This document shows positions 22,413-34,889 of a DNA stretch of 64,000 nt, in pieces. A model generated the notes under the pieces. It made no database searches. It had not been told where the DNA came from and worked only from the letters and a program-made list of their open reading frames with translations. The DNA is from Acanthosepion lycidas (taxonomy: Eukaryota; Mollusca; Cephalopoda; Sepiida; Sepiidae), in the NCBI GenBank assembly GCA_963932145.1, contig OZ010590.1, positions 56,141,310 through 56,205,309 of the forward strand, given 5' to 3'. Within the stretch, counting starts at the first letter, position 1. Each line of letters opens with the position of its first letter. Made by a program: the position numbers and the translations under genes.

Positions 22413-22904
22413 TAAATAATAATTCCTTATCCCAAGAATTATTATTGTTAGCTTTTTTTTTGAATTAGACTTTGAAAAATTTGCCACCATGTTTTTAATT
22501 CAAACAGAAAAAAAATCTTAAAGTCTGAGATGACAATTGATTTGATGAAAAGTAGTGAACCCTTTGCTTTAATTACAAGATATTTAATAATAGAATCCCA
22601 CAAAAGATACCAAAAGCAACATGAAAGTTACAGGATTCTAAATCTATTCATCTGACATATCTTTTTTTTTAAATCATGGTATTTTTGTGCAAGTTGCTTC
22701 TTTCATCACATCAGAATTGGAGGATTGCTATTCTCTAAGTGCCTTTCTCATGGGCCCTTAGGAAGATGCTGTCAGTGTTGTGCAGCTGATGAAGCTCTTC
22801 TTCACAAAGTCCGTCAGTATTCTGGGAACCTACTTTGTAAAGACCTGACCAACTGACTTTGGAAAAAATCAGGCAGTGACATGACTTCACACTGTTGCAT
22901 TTGT

Positions 22905-23011
22905 AGAGTTCCGTTTGTTGTCCAGAAAATGCCCAACAAACAGAATTGACAAAGTTTGCAATAAGCAATAACAAAAGAAGGAAAATAACAGGGCAAAAAT
23001 AACACTAAGCA

Positions 23012-23016
<5 letters not shown>
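22905..23016 (+). repeat. short dispersed repeat
   Basis: AATGCCCAACAAACAGAATT, TGACAAAGTTTGCAATAA and ACAGGGCAAAAATAA match 9140-9215 in the same order. Confidence 0.6.

Positions 23017-23067
<51 letters not shown>
23017..23067. repeat. (AT)n microsatellite
   Basis: About 50 bases of alternating TA. Confidence 0.97.
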
Positions 23068-23071
<4 letters not shown>

Positions 23072-23737
23072 ATAATAATAAGGCAAAAACTTTCACAAAC
23101 TAAGAATAGTGTTAACACCCAAAAGGGATGCAGTCAAGTGATCACAGCATTCTCACTTCAAGACAAGAAAGGAGAGAACCATTATCTATCCCAGCATGCA
23201 TCTGTATGTTTTGCTTATAAATTTTGAAAGGGGAATGATTTTGCTGTCATTTCCAATAGGATTACTATTAATTCTACTGATCCATTTTTTTTTACTGTGT
23301 TTATTCCAAATGCAACTTTTCAATAAACATTCATTAACCCCCTGTGAATGTGTCTTTTTCCCTATCAAAAACTCATTTTATGACATCTCTTTCTAAATAT
23401 GTGCAAAAGGGCAACTATTTTGAAAGAGTATTATGGGTATGAAAATAGAAGAGAGTTTTCAAAATGGATGTCTAGAAATTGGCTTACAGCTATATAAAAA
23501 AAGAAGAAAAACATCTTAGAATTCTAAATAATTCTTTTAAAATTAGAAAAGACTTTATTTTTTTGAGTAATTCTTGAATTGCAACTGTCAAATGATAATG
23601 TAATCTATGAAAACAAAAAAGTATTCATGCCAATTGTACCACCCTGAGTAAGAAAATTGAGACCAGCTTGCTACTGCAAGTGCTTCCAACCAAATGTTCT
23701 GTGTAATGGATACCAGAATGTTCTCAGGGTTGTCAAA

Positions 23738-23813
23738 GCTTACAGCCACATCATATTGAAACACTGATTTCCATATGATAATCAAAGTTAAGCAACAGTG
23801 AGCATGGCCAAAG
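23738..23813 (+). mobile_element. 5S rRNA-derived SINE fragment
   Basis: GCTTACAGCCACATCATATT, GAAACACTGATTTCC and CAAAGTTAAGCAACAGTGAG correspond to the first 70 bases of 5S rRNA including its internal A box; the rest is missing. It lies about 260 bases upstream of a complete copy in the same orientation. Confidence 0.7.
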
Positions 23814-23998
23814 TCTATAGAAAAGGCTTTTCAATTAAAATTTATAAGGGAAAGAAAGATTATCATAACTGATCAATTAATAGGAAAATTGTGACAAGTA
23901 TCCAGTCATATTGAATATCTTGAAAGCTGGTTGCATGCACTTGAAGTTGCTTGGTAACCAACCAAAGAGAACTTTATAGATTTGGTTCCACTCTCTGA

Positions 23999-24395
23999 GC
24001 TTACAGCCACATCATGTTGAACCACCAGTTCTTGTACAATCACTGAAGTTAAACAATTTCAAGCCAGGTCAGTACCTAGATGGATAACTACTTGGAAATA
24101 CTAGGTGTTTGAAAACCTGAATTTGTGTGTGGTGTAATGGATAACAGCTTGGAATTGTTAATTGGAGGCCTGGGTTCCAATTCCAGTTGGGTTCATTATA
24201 TTCACTTACATACAAATACCCTTGCGAAAGGCATGAATCCACTTCTTTTTTCCCAAAACTATGGATTCATTTGTAAGACTTGTATCACTAAATAATTATC
24301 ATCTCCAAAACAAATTCTTACAATCTAAAAATATTATCTGGCTTTAAATAACCTGAAAAGTGTTGATTAGCCATAAAAATTGAATGAATCAATCA
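23999..24395 (+). mobile_element. 5S rRNA-tRNA chimeric SINE, near full length
   Basis: 23999-24118 is a full-length degenerate 5S rRNA (GCTTACAGCCACATCATGTT, CAATCACTGAAGTTAAACAA, GGTCAGTACCTAGATGG, CTTGGAAATACTAGGTG). A tRNA-like part follows (GTGGTGTAATGGATAACAGC; GGGTTCCAATTCCAGTTGGG), then AAATACCCTTGCGAAAGGC, AAACTATGGATTCATTTG and the tail TTTAAATAACCTGAAAAG...GAATGAATCAATCA. Diverged positions in the 5S internal promoter suggest it is not a functional 5S gene. Confidence 0.88.
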
Positions 24396-24929
24396 GGGTC
24401 ATCAGGAGAGAATGCACTTTGTTTCTGAATCTGCCTCTCAACAGATTCTACTGTACACTGGTACTCCTCAAGCGAATTAACTGTACATGTGCTTGTAGAA
24501 ATCATAGATTTGCAAGGTGAACTTTGGCAAATCAATATTGAAGTGACACGCTATGTGTGTTATCGGAGAGAACAAGGCTAACACAAGCGAGAGATCTCGG
24601 TACTTGCCTGAGACTGAGGAAAGATAAAAAGAGCTGATTTTTTGTTTCAGAGTAGTTTGTTCTTTGAGACTGGTGATGATTATACTGGTGTTGCAGAGAA
24701 AGAGTGATAGTACTATTGTTTACAGTGTGCAGGAAACAGAGTTCAGAGTGAAGCGTTGTTCCGGTTTCCACATTAGCTGTCAGTGGGAACAGATTTGGGT
24801 AGAAATGTACTTTTCCTACAACCCAATTTTCATTTAAATCTCACTACTTTGTATTCTTTTAGAGATCATTTTTCTAGCCAACTTTCATAATTTCTTCTGA
24901 GCCAGACCAAAGGTTCATCTTCTCAGTTG
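24396..24929. other. no gene recognised
   Basis: A 79-codon minus-strand ORF at 24532-24771 has no recognisable motif and low-complexity Ser/Leu content. Confidence 0.45.
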
Positions 24930-25340
24930 TATATCCTTTAGGGCTACATTTACTTTTCTCTACTTGATTCTAATGAATCCTAGCCATCTATGCAAGTGCA
25001 TAGCTGAGCATCCGATGCAACCTCAACAGAAAAATATTTAGCCTGCCAGCCCATGTTTTTATATTCCTCTGCCAGTCTTTTTTACTTCTTTCTGGATTTG
25101 AGCAGCATCAAAGTTGTCCCCATGTGGACATGTGAGTTTAAAAAACAACCTTCCTTTCCGCACTACAGTTTACTAGATTTGGTCTCTGGCTGATTGGTAT
25201 TGACAAGAATTTTGTGCAGCTCAGCTGATATTTCCAATTGCCCATTCCAGGTTTTGTCATTCTCATGTTTTCTGTTTTAAGTTTTGTTGACAAAGACAAA
25301 CAAATATGATAAAGCATCCACTTCATTGCTTCCATGGTTT
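24930..25340 (-). pseudogene. retroelement C-terminal protein fragment
   Basis: Minus-strand pieces EVDALSYLFVFVNKT and KRLAEEYKNMGWQAKYFSVE resemble the K-x-Y-x-x-L-x-x-E-x-x-x-x-G-W-x-x-x-x-x-x-V-E-V tail seen in reverse-transcriptase-like proteins of some invertebrate retroelements. Several stops; class uncertain. Confidence 0.35.
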
Positions 25341-25804
25341 CTTGCCACTTTTTCTTTTGTACCCCTGCTCTTTGGGTACTCTATAGGGGATTTCAATATT
25401 TTATGTCAGTTGTCTTATCCTCAGTAGATAGAATAATATTTATAAAATTTGTGATTATGGCAACCATAATTTTAACAAATTGATGAATGTAACTCTTAAT
25501 TTATTTTATGACCTTTTTGTCATATTTTGTATACAACTATTTGACTTCATTTGAAGAAATTATATTTGAAGATGTTTTTCAAGTTGCCATTCTTCAGATC
25601 AAAAGAAATCTATACAATTTTTTACTTGTTTTTATGTACAGACTATCTATTTATGATATATATTTTCTATCTAGGATCTGAATGTAGTGTCTATATTTTA
25701 TTTCAAGCCCTTCCAAGTTGGAATGAATTATGCTTTCTGGCCAAGAAACCTGCACAGGACTATTAAGATTAAGTTGACATATTTAACTTAAATATTAAGT
25801 TTGG

Positions 25805-25985
25805 AAAGGAGAGAGAGAGAGACGGGGAGAAGAATGAAGAAAAGTGAGTGTGTAGAAGGATTGGTACAAGATAAAAAAAAAGAGCAAGAGAAAAGCAAAA
25901 AGAAACCAAGTGAAAGACAAAAATCAAATCATATGCAAAGAGATGGGGAAGGAATATAGATGAAAGAAAGCAATAGATAGATTTC
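25805..25985 (+). repeat. polypurine tract, about 180 bp
   Basis: Very few pyrimidines on the + strand (GGAAAGGAGAGAGAGAGAGA start, ending GAAAGAAAGCAATAGATAG). Could form triplex or H-DNA; no gene. Confidence 0.8.
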
Positions 25986-26036
25986 TTGGTTGGATATCAA
26001 GAGACAATAAACACAAGATTGGAAGGTAGGTTGGTA

Positions 26037-26395
26037 TCTTCTCTTCTTTTATGTACTGTGTCACTTCAGGATATGGTTGATCATGGTTCTCTACAACTTC
26101 CTGTCCTTTATTGCTCTAAGCATCATTTTACTATTTGCCATCTCTTTCATCCTCACTCTGCCATCCATTCACCTAAAAGCATTAAGTAGGTTTTGCTATG
26201 CCTCTTCTTCCTTCAATGTCATGTGAGTGTTAAATTTTCCAAACTCTCTTTTTTCATAAATTGTCTCAGGAATTTCAGCTATTTTTTTCTTTTAGTTTTA
26301 TTTTAATTATGTGTCCTTCTAATTTCCATTTTTTTTAGAACTTCCTCTTTGCCTATGTATTCTGTCCATGGTATTCTTCAGGTCAGCATAAATAT
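26037..26395 (-). mobile_element. RTE-like LINE 3' fragment
   Basis: Reverse complement of the family: TTTTATGTACTGTGTCACTT, GATCATGGTTCTCTACAACT, TTTCCAAACTCTC...CATAAATTGTCTCAGGAA and CTGTCCATGGTATTC in the order expected for an antisense copy. Confidence 0.7.
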
Positions 26396-27463
26396 TGCAA
26401 TACATTAAAATTATTTATGGTGAAATAGCACAAAGAAAGTAAAAAGAGATGAAGCAATAAAAATATTTGTATTCTTTATTTATTTATTTTTTTTTTTTTG
26501 GCATATGAAACTGATATATATCTATATAAAAAAGAATGTATAGACAACAAGATTAGATGGGATAAGGGACAGGATGAGAAGATACATGCAATAACTAAGA
26601 GATTAACACAGGCATGAGATAATGTATTATTTTAGTTGTATTGAAAAGGGATAAGGGGGAGAATGAGAAGATACAGGCAAAGAGTAAGAGAAGAACTGAT
26701 ACATTTCCATGGATCCAGTTTTACTAAAATTAATTCTCTTGGGAAATATTAAGTCTGTGCTATGGTGTCCAGCAGAAAACAGTTTTCAACTGAGTATTCA
26801 GTTTGTATTTTCATAAAAGAACACTGAGAACCTTTGCACACAATGAAATTGATAAGGGAGTTAGAATGGTATAGAATGTTCAAAATTTAATGGAGATAGT
26901 ATTATTTTTGTTATCTGGTCTCTCTTAAGAGGCAACATTGTTCTGCCAGGATATTGTAATTTCTGAAGTCAATAAACCCTGATCGCACTCTCTTCAAGAT
27001 TCATTTGCTGTAAAATGATACACGTTTTAAATTTAACCAGGAAATTATGAACAATTTTAATTAAGTATTCCATTTTATTTATTTTTTCTTTCTTTCTTTG
27101 GTTTCTGGTGATTTTAAAAACTATCTTATTTTAATTTTGTTTCATCGCTCCCTTTCTAGCAGGTGGCTTGGGTAGGTCTGTATGAATCTGAGGGGATCAA
27201 GATCACATGAGATTTTCCTCTTACTTTTTTTATTTTTGAAAACCTTTTTGTTGCTTGCTTACCTTCTTCTCTAATGGGATAACTGCTGGTGGGTGATTTC
27301 CTGCAATCATGGCAGCCACAAAATGGCTATTTGCTCTGTTTTCTAAGCAAGTAGCATCAACGAATATCAAAAGATACCTCAAATGTTTACTTCATTTCAG
27401 TCTCTGTTTATCATTACTTCCTTATAAAAAAAATCTCCATTGCAGGACCAGTACAGATATTTA

Positions 27464-27620
27464 ATAAGCTTAGCTTCACATTCTTTTCTTGCACTTCTCA
27501 CCTGTGGAACTCCCTAGTCTTAATCATTTATTCTCTTTCATTTTCATTCCCTGTCAACCCATGCATTCTAGTGATATTACTGCCTTGCTTGTGGTGAAAT
27601 GATTAAAAAAGTTAAATATA
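27464..27620 (+). mobile_element. jockey-like family J tail, part of a chimera
   Basis: CATTCTTTTCTTGCACTTCT, CTGTGGAACTCCCTAG and the terminal TTGCTTGTGGTGAAATGATT match the family J 3' end. It passes directly into an RTE-like fragment at 27621 at the same position as in the 40-kb copy. Confidence 0.75.
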
Positions 27621-28165
27621 TGAGAAGTGCTTTAACTGAGGATAGAAAATGTAACATCAGAATTCAAAGGTACCTTGAAATAACAAAATATGTCTACTAA
27701 AAGCCAAGCAAAGTATTAAGAAACAGGAAAATTTCATTAGGAACAAAAATGTAATAATTCTTCTATATGGCTGTAAATGTTGGACAATTTCCTAACAGAT
27801 AAAGATGACACTTCAGGCAAAAGAGATCTAATTCTACAGAAGGACGCTGAGAATGTCATGTACAGAACATGAAAAACAAGACAATGTTAATGAAAATGAA
27901 AACTTGTTTTAGGATCAGAAAGAGACATAGTGACGAAAGAAAGCTTGGAAAATTCATAGGACATATTGATGGCAAGAAAGAGGCAAATGGCAAGTAACTG
28001 ATCTAATTAGTTTGTGGAATATGGTGACAGAACAAGTATTGTGTGGGATAGTAAAGGGAGAGACATTGTGTTACAAAGAATAATAAGTTTTGGAGAACCA
28101 TGATCATCCACATCCTGAACAGACATGGCATATAGTAGAAGCAGTTTCACATAGTACACCAAATA
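27621..28165 (+). mobile_element. RTE-like LINE 3' fragment, part of a chimera
   Basis: Starts TTAAATATATGAGAAGTGCT and has GAGGATAGAAAATGTAACAT where the standard copy at 30600 has GAGGACAGTAAGTGCGATAC; the 40-kb copy shares the AAAATGTAACAT variant. Continues AAGTATTAAGAAACAGGAAA to the family 3' end near GACATGGCATATAGTAGAAG. Confidence 0.75.
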
Positions 28166-28349
28166 AAGAATGAACTTCCTTCAATTGTAATGGTCTAACT
28201 GGACTAGCTTGTTCACTATTACATCTCTTTTCACCAGGAGGAATGTGTAAGCAAGTAGATGATGATTATAGAAATATTTATGATAATTGACAGGCTATCT
28301 ATTTCTGCAAGAGCTCCAAATGACCATTCCTTTGTTAATGTTTTCAGGA

Positions 28350-28560
28350 AGTTAATACATTCACTGCTACCTTGGATATTTGATGGCTTACATAATGTCA
28401 GCTATGTTTTTATTAGTACAGAAATTAGAAATTATTAGATATTTATGTTTCATTTTGGCAAAGGAAATTAAATTTATTAACACATTCACTGTAACTGGAT
28501 ATTTGAACCCTTACATAATGCGATCTATGTTATTGTCAGAGTGACTGATAGAAATTGCTA
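28350..28560 (+). repeat. imperfect direct duplication
   Basis: ACATTCACTGCTACCTTGGATATTTGATGG at 28357 recurs as ACATTCACTGTAACTGGATATTTGAAC at 28483, each followed by CTTACATAATG and a CTATGTT block. Confidence 0.7.
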
Positions 28561-28779
28561 TATAATACTATTCGTGCTTTGGTTTGGAAATAAAATTAAA
28601 TTTATTTAAATAATAAAGAGTGATGTTAATGTGCCTCTTTGGCATTAACTTTGTTTTTTCACCATTGTGAAATGTAATGGTAATCTTAGCCATTTCCTTA
28701 TAACAAGACCTTTGGCATTCATTGACCAAGCAGCCAGTGTGACGTTAAGTTTAAAGTTATAAAATCTTTCTAGGAAAAC

Positions 28780-29480
28780 AAATTTTCAGGAAAATAGTTT
28801 TCTTGATTCCATTATTACTGCTCTTTCCAGTATTGATGTGGATTTCCTTTTATTTGAAGTGTGGAATTTCAACATCCTATGCCATTATGTTTCTTTAAGT
28901 TAAGATATCCGTTTTAGCTGTTTCCGTTGTTAAATGTCCTCAAGTAATGTGGTTTCTGTTATTTGGTACAGTTTTTTGTTTGTGATTCTGTAGCACCAGT
29001 TCACAAGTTTCAAAGAAGAGTGGTCTTCACTGAAACCCATTTTTAACAATTGATCTTAGAAAGCAGTTGTATACATCTGACAGTTTAGATATTTCTGAAC
29101 AGGTTTGGCACTATGTGTGACATTCATGCAAGAGTCCCAATTTGAAAAGGCTATTTAAGAACATTATTGTAGTTTTCAGATTAATTTCTTGGTGCAGTCT
29201 ATTCTATGTTCAATTTCCTTTTTTCTTTTACTAAATTTGTTTAAACTGGTCCATATACCAAGGCATTTGAAGTGTTCACTATTTACCAATTCCTCATCTT
29301 GAATTTTTGTGATGGATTCAAGGTAGGTGCCATCACTCCTTTCATTCCAATTTTAAATCATAGTTTCTGTTTTGTAATTGTTTATCTTGAGTTCTATTTC
29401 TTGGAACACTTTGTAGTTTTCTGTTCAAGATCATTCATATCACAATCTACGAATACCTATGTCATCAGAATATCCACACT
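28780..29480 (+). repeat. dispersed unclassified repeat R1, copy 2
   Basis: Partner of 8780-9640. The longest ORF (29272-29598, 108 codons) starts inside it but has no recognisable motif and is not conserved in copy 1, so it is not called as a gene. 29481-30439 beyond shows nothing recognisable. Confidence 0.6.
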
Positions 29481-30439
29481 CATAAGTACATTGGTATTAG
29501 AAGAGATTTGTGCATCATGGTTGTTTATTACCAAAAATCACTCTACAGATCAAGGTAAAAAGAAAAAAAGAACAGTCATACTTTTTATTTCTATTTAAGG
29601 AAATAACTAGAAATATAGGCGAATTTCAGCCTCTCTCTTACAGCTTATTGGTTTCTATTCACATCTGCAAGGAAAGGAAATCACTTGCAGAATAATATCT
29701 TTCACTTTGATCATTGTTTGAGTATTTGTGTCTTGCTGATTTGACATAATTAAATGACTGGATTGCTTAGTGTTGCTATGGTAAAAATAGTCTCTTGCCT
29801 ATTCCATTCATGATTCAACTGAAAAACCTTCTGGCATAACCAAATAAGGAAGTCCTCTACTAAATGCCACATGAAACCAAGTCTGGCACATTACAATGGC
29901 GGTTTATTAAGCCTAACATGAGAGAATATGATATTTGCTTTTACTATAAACATTATTTCTAGTGGGTACAGTGTATCTGAGTTGCTATCTCTGCCTTTTT
30001 TTATTTTCTTAAACAGTGAAATTGATAAGAGCTTTCCATCAGGGTATACAAGTTTGTTTTGGTAGAACTTCTCAATCTAGGCCAGTTTATTATTTTTTTT
30101 TTAAACAGTGAAATTAATAACAAAAAAAGGGATAACAACTCAGGTGTACCCACTAAAAATAAATTTTCTAGTAATAAGAAAGAATATGATATATACATTT
30201 CTATATATCAGAATAATGTTAGGAAAATGAATAACAAAGTGGAAATAATTATATATAATGTGTTTCATCCTCTTGAAGGACTTCATCTGACCAAAGTAAT
30301 GTTTTTGTTGATGAAATTATCTGTGAAGGAAGAGGCTGGAGAGATATAGAGATGCAAACATCAGTCATGCACTGAAAGGAAATGCTTTTCTTCTTTTTTT
30401 TTTAAGTATTTGTTGATATAAATGGATTTAACAAAATCT

Positions 30440-31175
30440 CCTACAGAAGGTAGCGGCAGAAAATGACAAGAAGGGACTAAGCCTAAACTAAAAGAAGACG
30501 GAGTGCATGGTCATCAGCAAAAGGGATGAGCCTGAAATGCAATTTGCAGGTCGGGAACACTAGAATCAAGCAGACACGAAAGTTTAAATATCTGGGAAGC
30601 GTTTTGACAGAGGACAGTAAGTGCGATACTGACATCCATAGATATATTCGGATGGCCAAGGACACATTTCAAAAGCTGGGTAGACTACTGCAAGACAGGA
30701 GGATTTCTTTGGTAACAAATAAAAGAATACTGAACTGTTATGTGACATCTATCCTTCTTTATGACTGCAAATATTGGAAAGAAGAAGAAGAGACTTGAGC
30801 CAACGGAGATGTGGTCCTACAGAAGGATGCTAAGGATATCATGGACCAAGCATGTGAGCAATGATGAGGTCTTAGAGAGGTTGCAAACAAGGAGGAGGCT
30901 GCTACTTAACATCCGGAAGAGACAGCTGAGTTTTCTGAGACTCATAATGAGGAAGGAAGGCCTGGAGAATCTGATACTCATGAGTCAAATAGAGAGACAA
31001 GGGAAAGCAACATGGGACATACCTGGTGTGCTTAAGCAAGTGGATGACAGAATGTGGTCTGGAGAAGGAAGCAGAGGTAAGGAACTTGTTGAGAGCCACA
31101 AGGGATAGAGGGAGGTGGAGAGCAGAGCATAATCACCTACATCCTGAAAGGAGATGGCACATAAAAAGAAAGAAC
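30440..31175 (+). mobile_element. RTE-like LINE 3' region, best copy (family reference)
   Basis: Two overlapping frames (30526-30798, 30761-31108) encode KFKYLGSVLTEDSKCDTDIH, FQKLGRLLQDRRISL, then EMWSYRRMLRISWTKHVSND, EVLERLQTRRRLLLNIRKRQ and MRKEGLENLILMSQIE. These are the post-RT thumb and C-terminal motifs of RTE/BovB-type endonuclease-reverse transcriptase elements. One frameshift near 30780-30800 separates the halves. Upstream there are stops (GLSLN-stop-KKTECMVISK). The 3' end reads TCCTGAAAGGAGATGGCACA then TAAAAAGAA. RTE clade is an assignment by motif recognition. Confidence 0.82.
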
Positions 31176-31940
31176 TCACTGTAAGTTTATCCATTATATT
31201 TATTCCCTTTAGCTTTTCAACCAACCAGTTTGCCAGAATTGCTCCAAAGAGATGTAAAATTTTTGTTACTGCTTTCACTAATTTATGTTATTATTACCTG
31301 ATATAATGTAGCATACTGGAATGCCTGTTTTGACATTTTTAGATAGACCATAATGTTTTAGTTTTCTAGGGTTGTATTCTATTAGTTTATTTCTTGTTTT
31401 CATTACTAACTAATGTTCTTATTGTTCTGTTAAAGTTTTGTGTCTCTGTAATTATTTTTAATATTTTATATTAGTGTATAAAAAGTGCTTTGATTGCTAG
31501 ATCATCTACGGTAAATTTGCTTTCAGGTTCTTAGAATATTTCACCTTTCTTGACAGATCTTTTATTATCCCAATGTGGGCTACTTAATAAGAAACATGTT
31601 AAAAACATCACGAAACTGAATGAAATTGGCTAGAATACGTGCTTATACACTAGAGCAGGTTGATTTTTCACTTTTTTTTTAGAAAATCAACATTGCACTT
31701 GGTTTAAAAGCTCAGGTTTGATGTGATAAGTACTGACACAAAAAATTAGGTCCATGGCTTTCATCAATCTTTGAGCATTTAGTTTTAAATATCATCTGAA
31801 AAAAAGAGATATTTCTGTGTACAGAAATATCTCATTTCTGCAGGATTTTACTTACAAACGGACTATAAAATTTTACTGTCTCAAGAATAAATCCAAATAA
31901 AGTTAATATCTTTTGTATTGAATACATTGAACGGAAAATA
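31176..31940. other. no gene recognised
   Basis: AT-rich. A short inverted repeat AGAGATATTTCTGTGTACAG / AAATATCTCATTTCT lies near 31805-31836. Nothing else. Confidence 0.5.
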
Positions 31941-32821
31941 CAGTATGTGATGAATAAGTTGTCATCTAAATTGCAAAAAAATGAAAATAACACTGACATT
32001 TCATTTTAACAGATATGTTTACCAAAATTACACAAAAATATCTTGAAATACTAAAGGGTAACTTTATTCAAGAATTGGCTTCAGCCATGGCCTCCATAAA
32101 ACTTTGGAATCTACTGCAAGTCTTCTGGATGGTCTCCTTCTTTAAGTCAGTGAATGCTGCATGAATCTTTGCCTTCAGTTCATCTTTGGTGCTATAAGGA
32201 GTTTTGTCAATCTCTTGCTCAACTGTGTTCCACACAATAATCAAGGGGGTCACAGTCTGGGGAGTTAAGTGGCCAGCTGTAAAGGGTGATGGTAGTCGCA
32301 GAAATTTTCTGACAGGCATGACTGGATCCTCCTGCTTGTGTGGAATAGTGCAGAGTCCTGTTGCTAGACTTAAGGTCTTACAGCAGCCACCGTCTTATTC
32401 CAGAGCAGTACTACCTCCTCAAGGCGCTTGATGTAGGCCTCCATATTGAGTCTGAGGTCCTCACCAACAAATTCAGGAATTCTTTGCTTATTAGAACAAG
32501 CAGAGTAAGTTTTCAGAGCTGTCATACCTTCGTAATCACCATTAGACTCATCCAACTCCTTCCAAATCCCCTGCCCTGGTCCTCAGATTGACAACTAAAC
32601 ACTATGAAATGGAGCTTCTGGTGCAAATACGAAGCAGTACAGCATGCCATTTCCAAATTTCTGGCAGTCATTTGCATCATGCTGCTTTTATCTCACAGAT
32701 GGTGCCCAACTGACCCTACTATAGTGTGCAGTTGACAAAATAAAAAAACAAGCAACATGCCTGCACAAAATTAAAAATATAAAATGATGACAATTTACCC
32801 TTTGTACCCTCTATATTCAAA
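31941..32821 (-). mobile_element. mariner/Tc1-like element, internally deleted, 881 bp
   Basis: Flanked by TA (31939-31940 and 32822-32823). Left end CAGTATGTGATGAATAAGTT; reverse complement of the right end GAGGGTACAAAGGGTAAATT. Minus strand carries the transposase ends: a helix-turn-helix side ending MDESNGDYEG, then directly AYIKRLEEVVLLWNKTV, and later SPDCDPLDYY and STKDELKAKIHAAFTDLKKE. The middle with the first catalytic Asp is absent, and frameshifts break the rest. The element at 62810 has the same join. Confidence 0.85.
32068..32555 (-). pseudogene. mariner-like transposase, internally deleted and frameshifted
   Basis: Frames 32370-32555 and 32068-32319 hold two parts of one broken gene. 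RIPEFVGEDLRLNMEAYIKR marks the deletion join; TVEQEIDKTPYSTKDELKAK is the C-terminal region after the third catalytic residue. Cannot encode an active enzyme. Confidence 0.8.
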
Positions 32822-33539
32822 CCTGAATTCTAATTATGAATCACCACAAGCAACTGAAGACAAAGCCAAGAATGCTGATCGGTCAGTTGGACGTGGTTTT
32901 GGCATAATAAAAAGGGCTGGAGCAGTGTGGTGATTTTTATGTTGGTGACACATGCACAAAATCAAGAATGGTGTCTTCAGAAGGAGCATTCAGTGTTGTA
33001 TAAGCAGTTGTCTCAGGAACAGAACCTCATTTACTTACAGAAATTACTACAAACTTCTTATTATAACATCTTCTTACACATGTAATTCCATTGGCAAAAA
33101 ACATTACTTAAATCCAATAAAGTCCTTCAAGAGGACAAAACACATAGAATTTATTTGCTTTAAATAAGAGTGTGGAATAGATATATGTGTGTCAGAAGCA
33201 ATGTACATTTGCATTATGTGGCAGTATATTTAACAGCCAGGTATGTGCATTTGGAGACTTTCTGATCTTCAATTATGTCATCCATTCCATAAGTATTCTC
33301 TCCTGTGTGCTATGCTTGAAGAAATTTTGTATTGTACTTGGAGTTGAAAATATATGAAAAATTCCATCATTTCAAAGTAGAACCATTGTACATAGCACTT
33401 CATCCCAAACCTACAATCTATCACTAAAGATCTTAAAAAATGGTCTGTTCCTTGTATTGTTCCAGAAAGTACCCAATTCCTCCTGCCATGCACTATTTTG
33501 ACAAAAATCAGACTCAAAATGTAGTATTGTTGCCATATG
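32822..33539. other. no gene recognised
   Basis: The ORF at 32952-33167 shows no motif. The minus-strand ORFs at 33278-33593 are shadows of the LINE that follows. Confidence 0.45.
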
Positions 33540-34050
33540 TCGGCTGGAGCTTCCCATTCCAAATTTTCCAATCTTGACAGAGTTCAAAAGCATTTATGCA
33601 ACCTTGCAGATGATAAATTATTTTCAATCCTAAAATTAAATCATTGCAAGCCTATTGCTACTCTGTCACTATTTCTATGTCAAATATTCAGATGAGCTAC
33701 ATTTTTTTAATTCTACCATTTCAGACCTTTACAGCCAGTATCTGCTATGCCATGAAAACAGAAGAAAAGTATCTTTACTTCCTTCATATTTCACTGATAA
33801 AAAGGAACTTCTGCTCAGATGACTTCTTACTAAGAACTGCTATCTTTTGGAACAGACTCCCAAAAGTATGCTTCACCAATTACTACAGTCTTAACCTCTT
33901 CAAGTCTAGGTCCAACAGTTATCTATCCTATATATCCTCATAATGTACATTTAGTTCCTCCTCTTTTTCATACAATAAAATCATTCACTTACAATCTACC
34001 TTGAATGGCTCTTGGGTCAAATATTGGGTGAACATTTATTAAATAAAAAA
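33540..34050 (+). mobile_element. CR1/jockey-like LINE 3' end, family K
   Basis: Frame 33644-33943 encodes a C-terminal tail with RNFCSDDFLLRTAIFWNRLP and NLFKSRSNSYLSYISS, the W-N-x-L-P and F-K-x-x-x-N motifs that close ORF2 of CR1/jockey-type LINEs. Upstream the + strand has TTGACAGAGTTCAAAAGCAT (D-R-V-Q-K). 3' text: TTGAATGGCTCTTGGGTCAA. Other copies: 15590, 45250 (-), 57170. Confidence 0.7.
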
Positions 34051-34889
34051 AAAAGAAAGAAAATTGCCAAAATATTGTTCTTGATTCTGTTCCCTCTCTA
34101 TTCTGGCTTTTGGTTCTGATATAAAATTTCTTGTATTCTGTGCAAGTAAATATCTGGCTGATCAAACATACTATTTTTCATACAAATTTTTTTTTTTTTT
34201 TTTGTTAAAATGATATTCTTATATCAAAATCTCTTGTAAATAATTTACAAGAATGTTAACATCTATGGCGAGATGTTCCAGCATTGGAAGCTTTTCTTAG
34301 AATCTTTTTACTTTTTAATTATACCGGCAAACTCATAAGATGCTCTTGTGGCTGGTTTGTTTGAAGAAGAACTTATGGCTTTAGCTTGTTTCTTATGAGG
34401 AATGGCTAATGAATTGGATCCAAGGTGCCAATTTCATTTCCATATATGCTTCATTGGTTTTTCTTGGTGCAACTGGTGAAATGGAAAACATCCCCTGAGG
34501 GGGAAGAGAATTCTATTAACCAGCATGAGAATTAATTATGGTTGCAAGAAGTCCCTAAGAAAACTAAATAAAAATTAGAATCTTTGATACAAGTGAACTC
34601 ATTTCTGCTTGAAAAAGAAATTAAATGTTTTTTGTGGACCATTTGAAAGCTATTTTGTTTTACACAACCATGGCATACAGGGAAGAACATGAACTTTTAT
34701 TGGGAGTGATAAATTGATTCTATTATCTGATTGTGCTGTCAAGTGTAAAAAGTAAAGATAGTAATAATGTTGAATATCTCAATTATTGCAGATGTATAGA
34801 CTATCAAGGATTAAACATATGCATTTTGATGTTACTTGATTAAAGAAACCGAGATAATAAAAATCACGAGTATAAAATATTTCTTAAAA

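Noticed and set aside
23999-24118. Functional 5S rRNA gene
   Set aside because: Too many substitutions in the internal promoter and continuous with a tRNA-like unit and SINE tail; no T-run terminator directly after the 5S end.
29272-29598. 108-codon ORF, hydrophobic, considered as a membrane protein
   Set aside because: Starts inside repeat R1, not conserved in the other R1 copy, no start-context or homology support.
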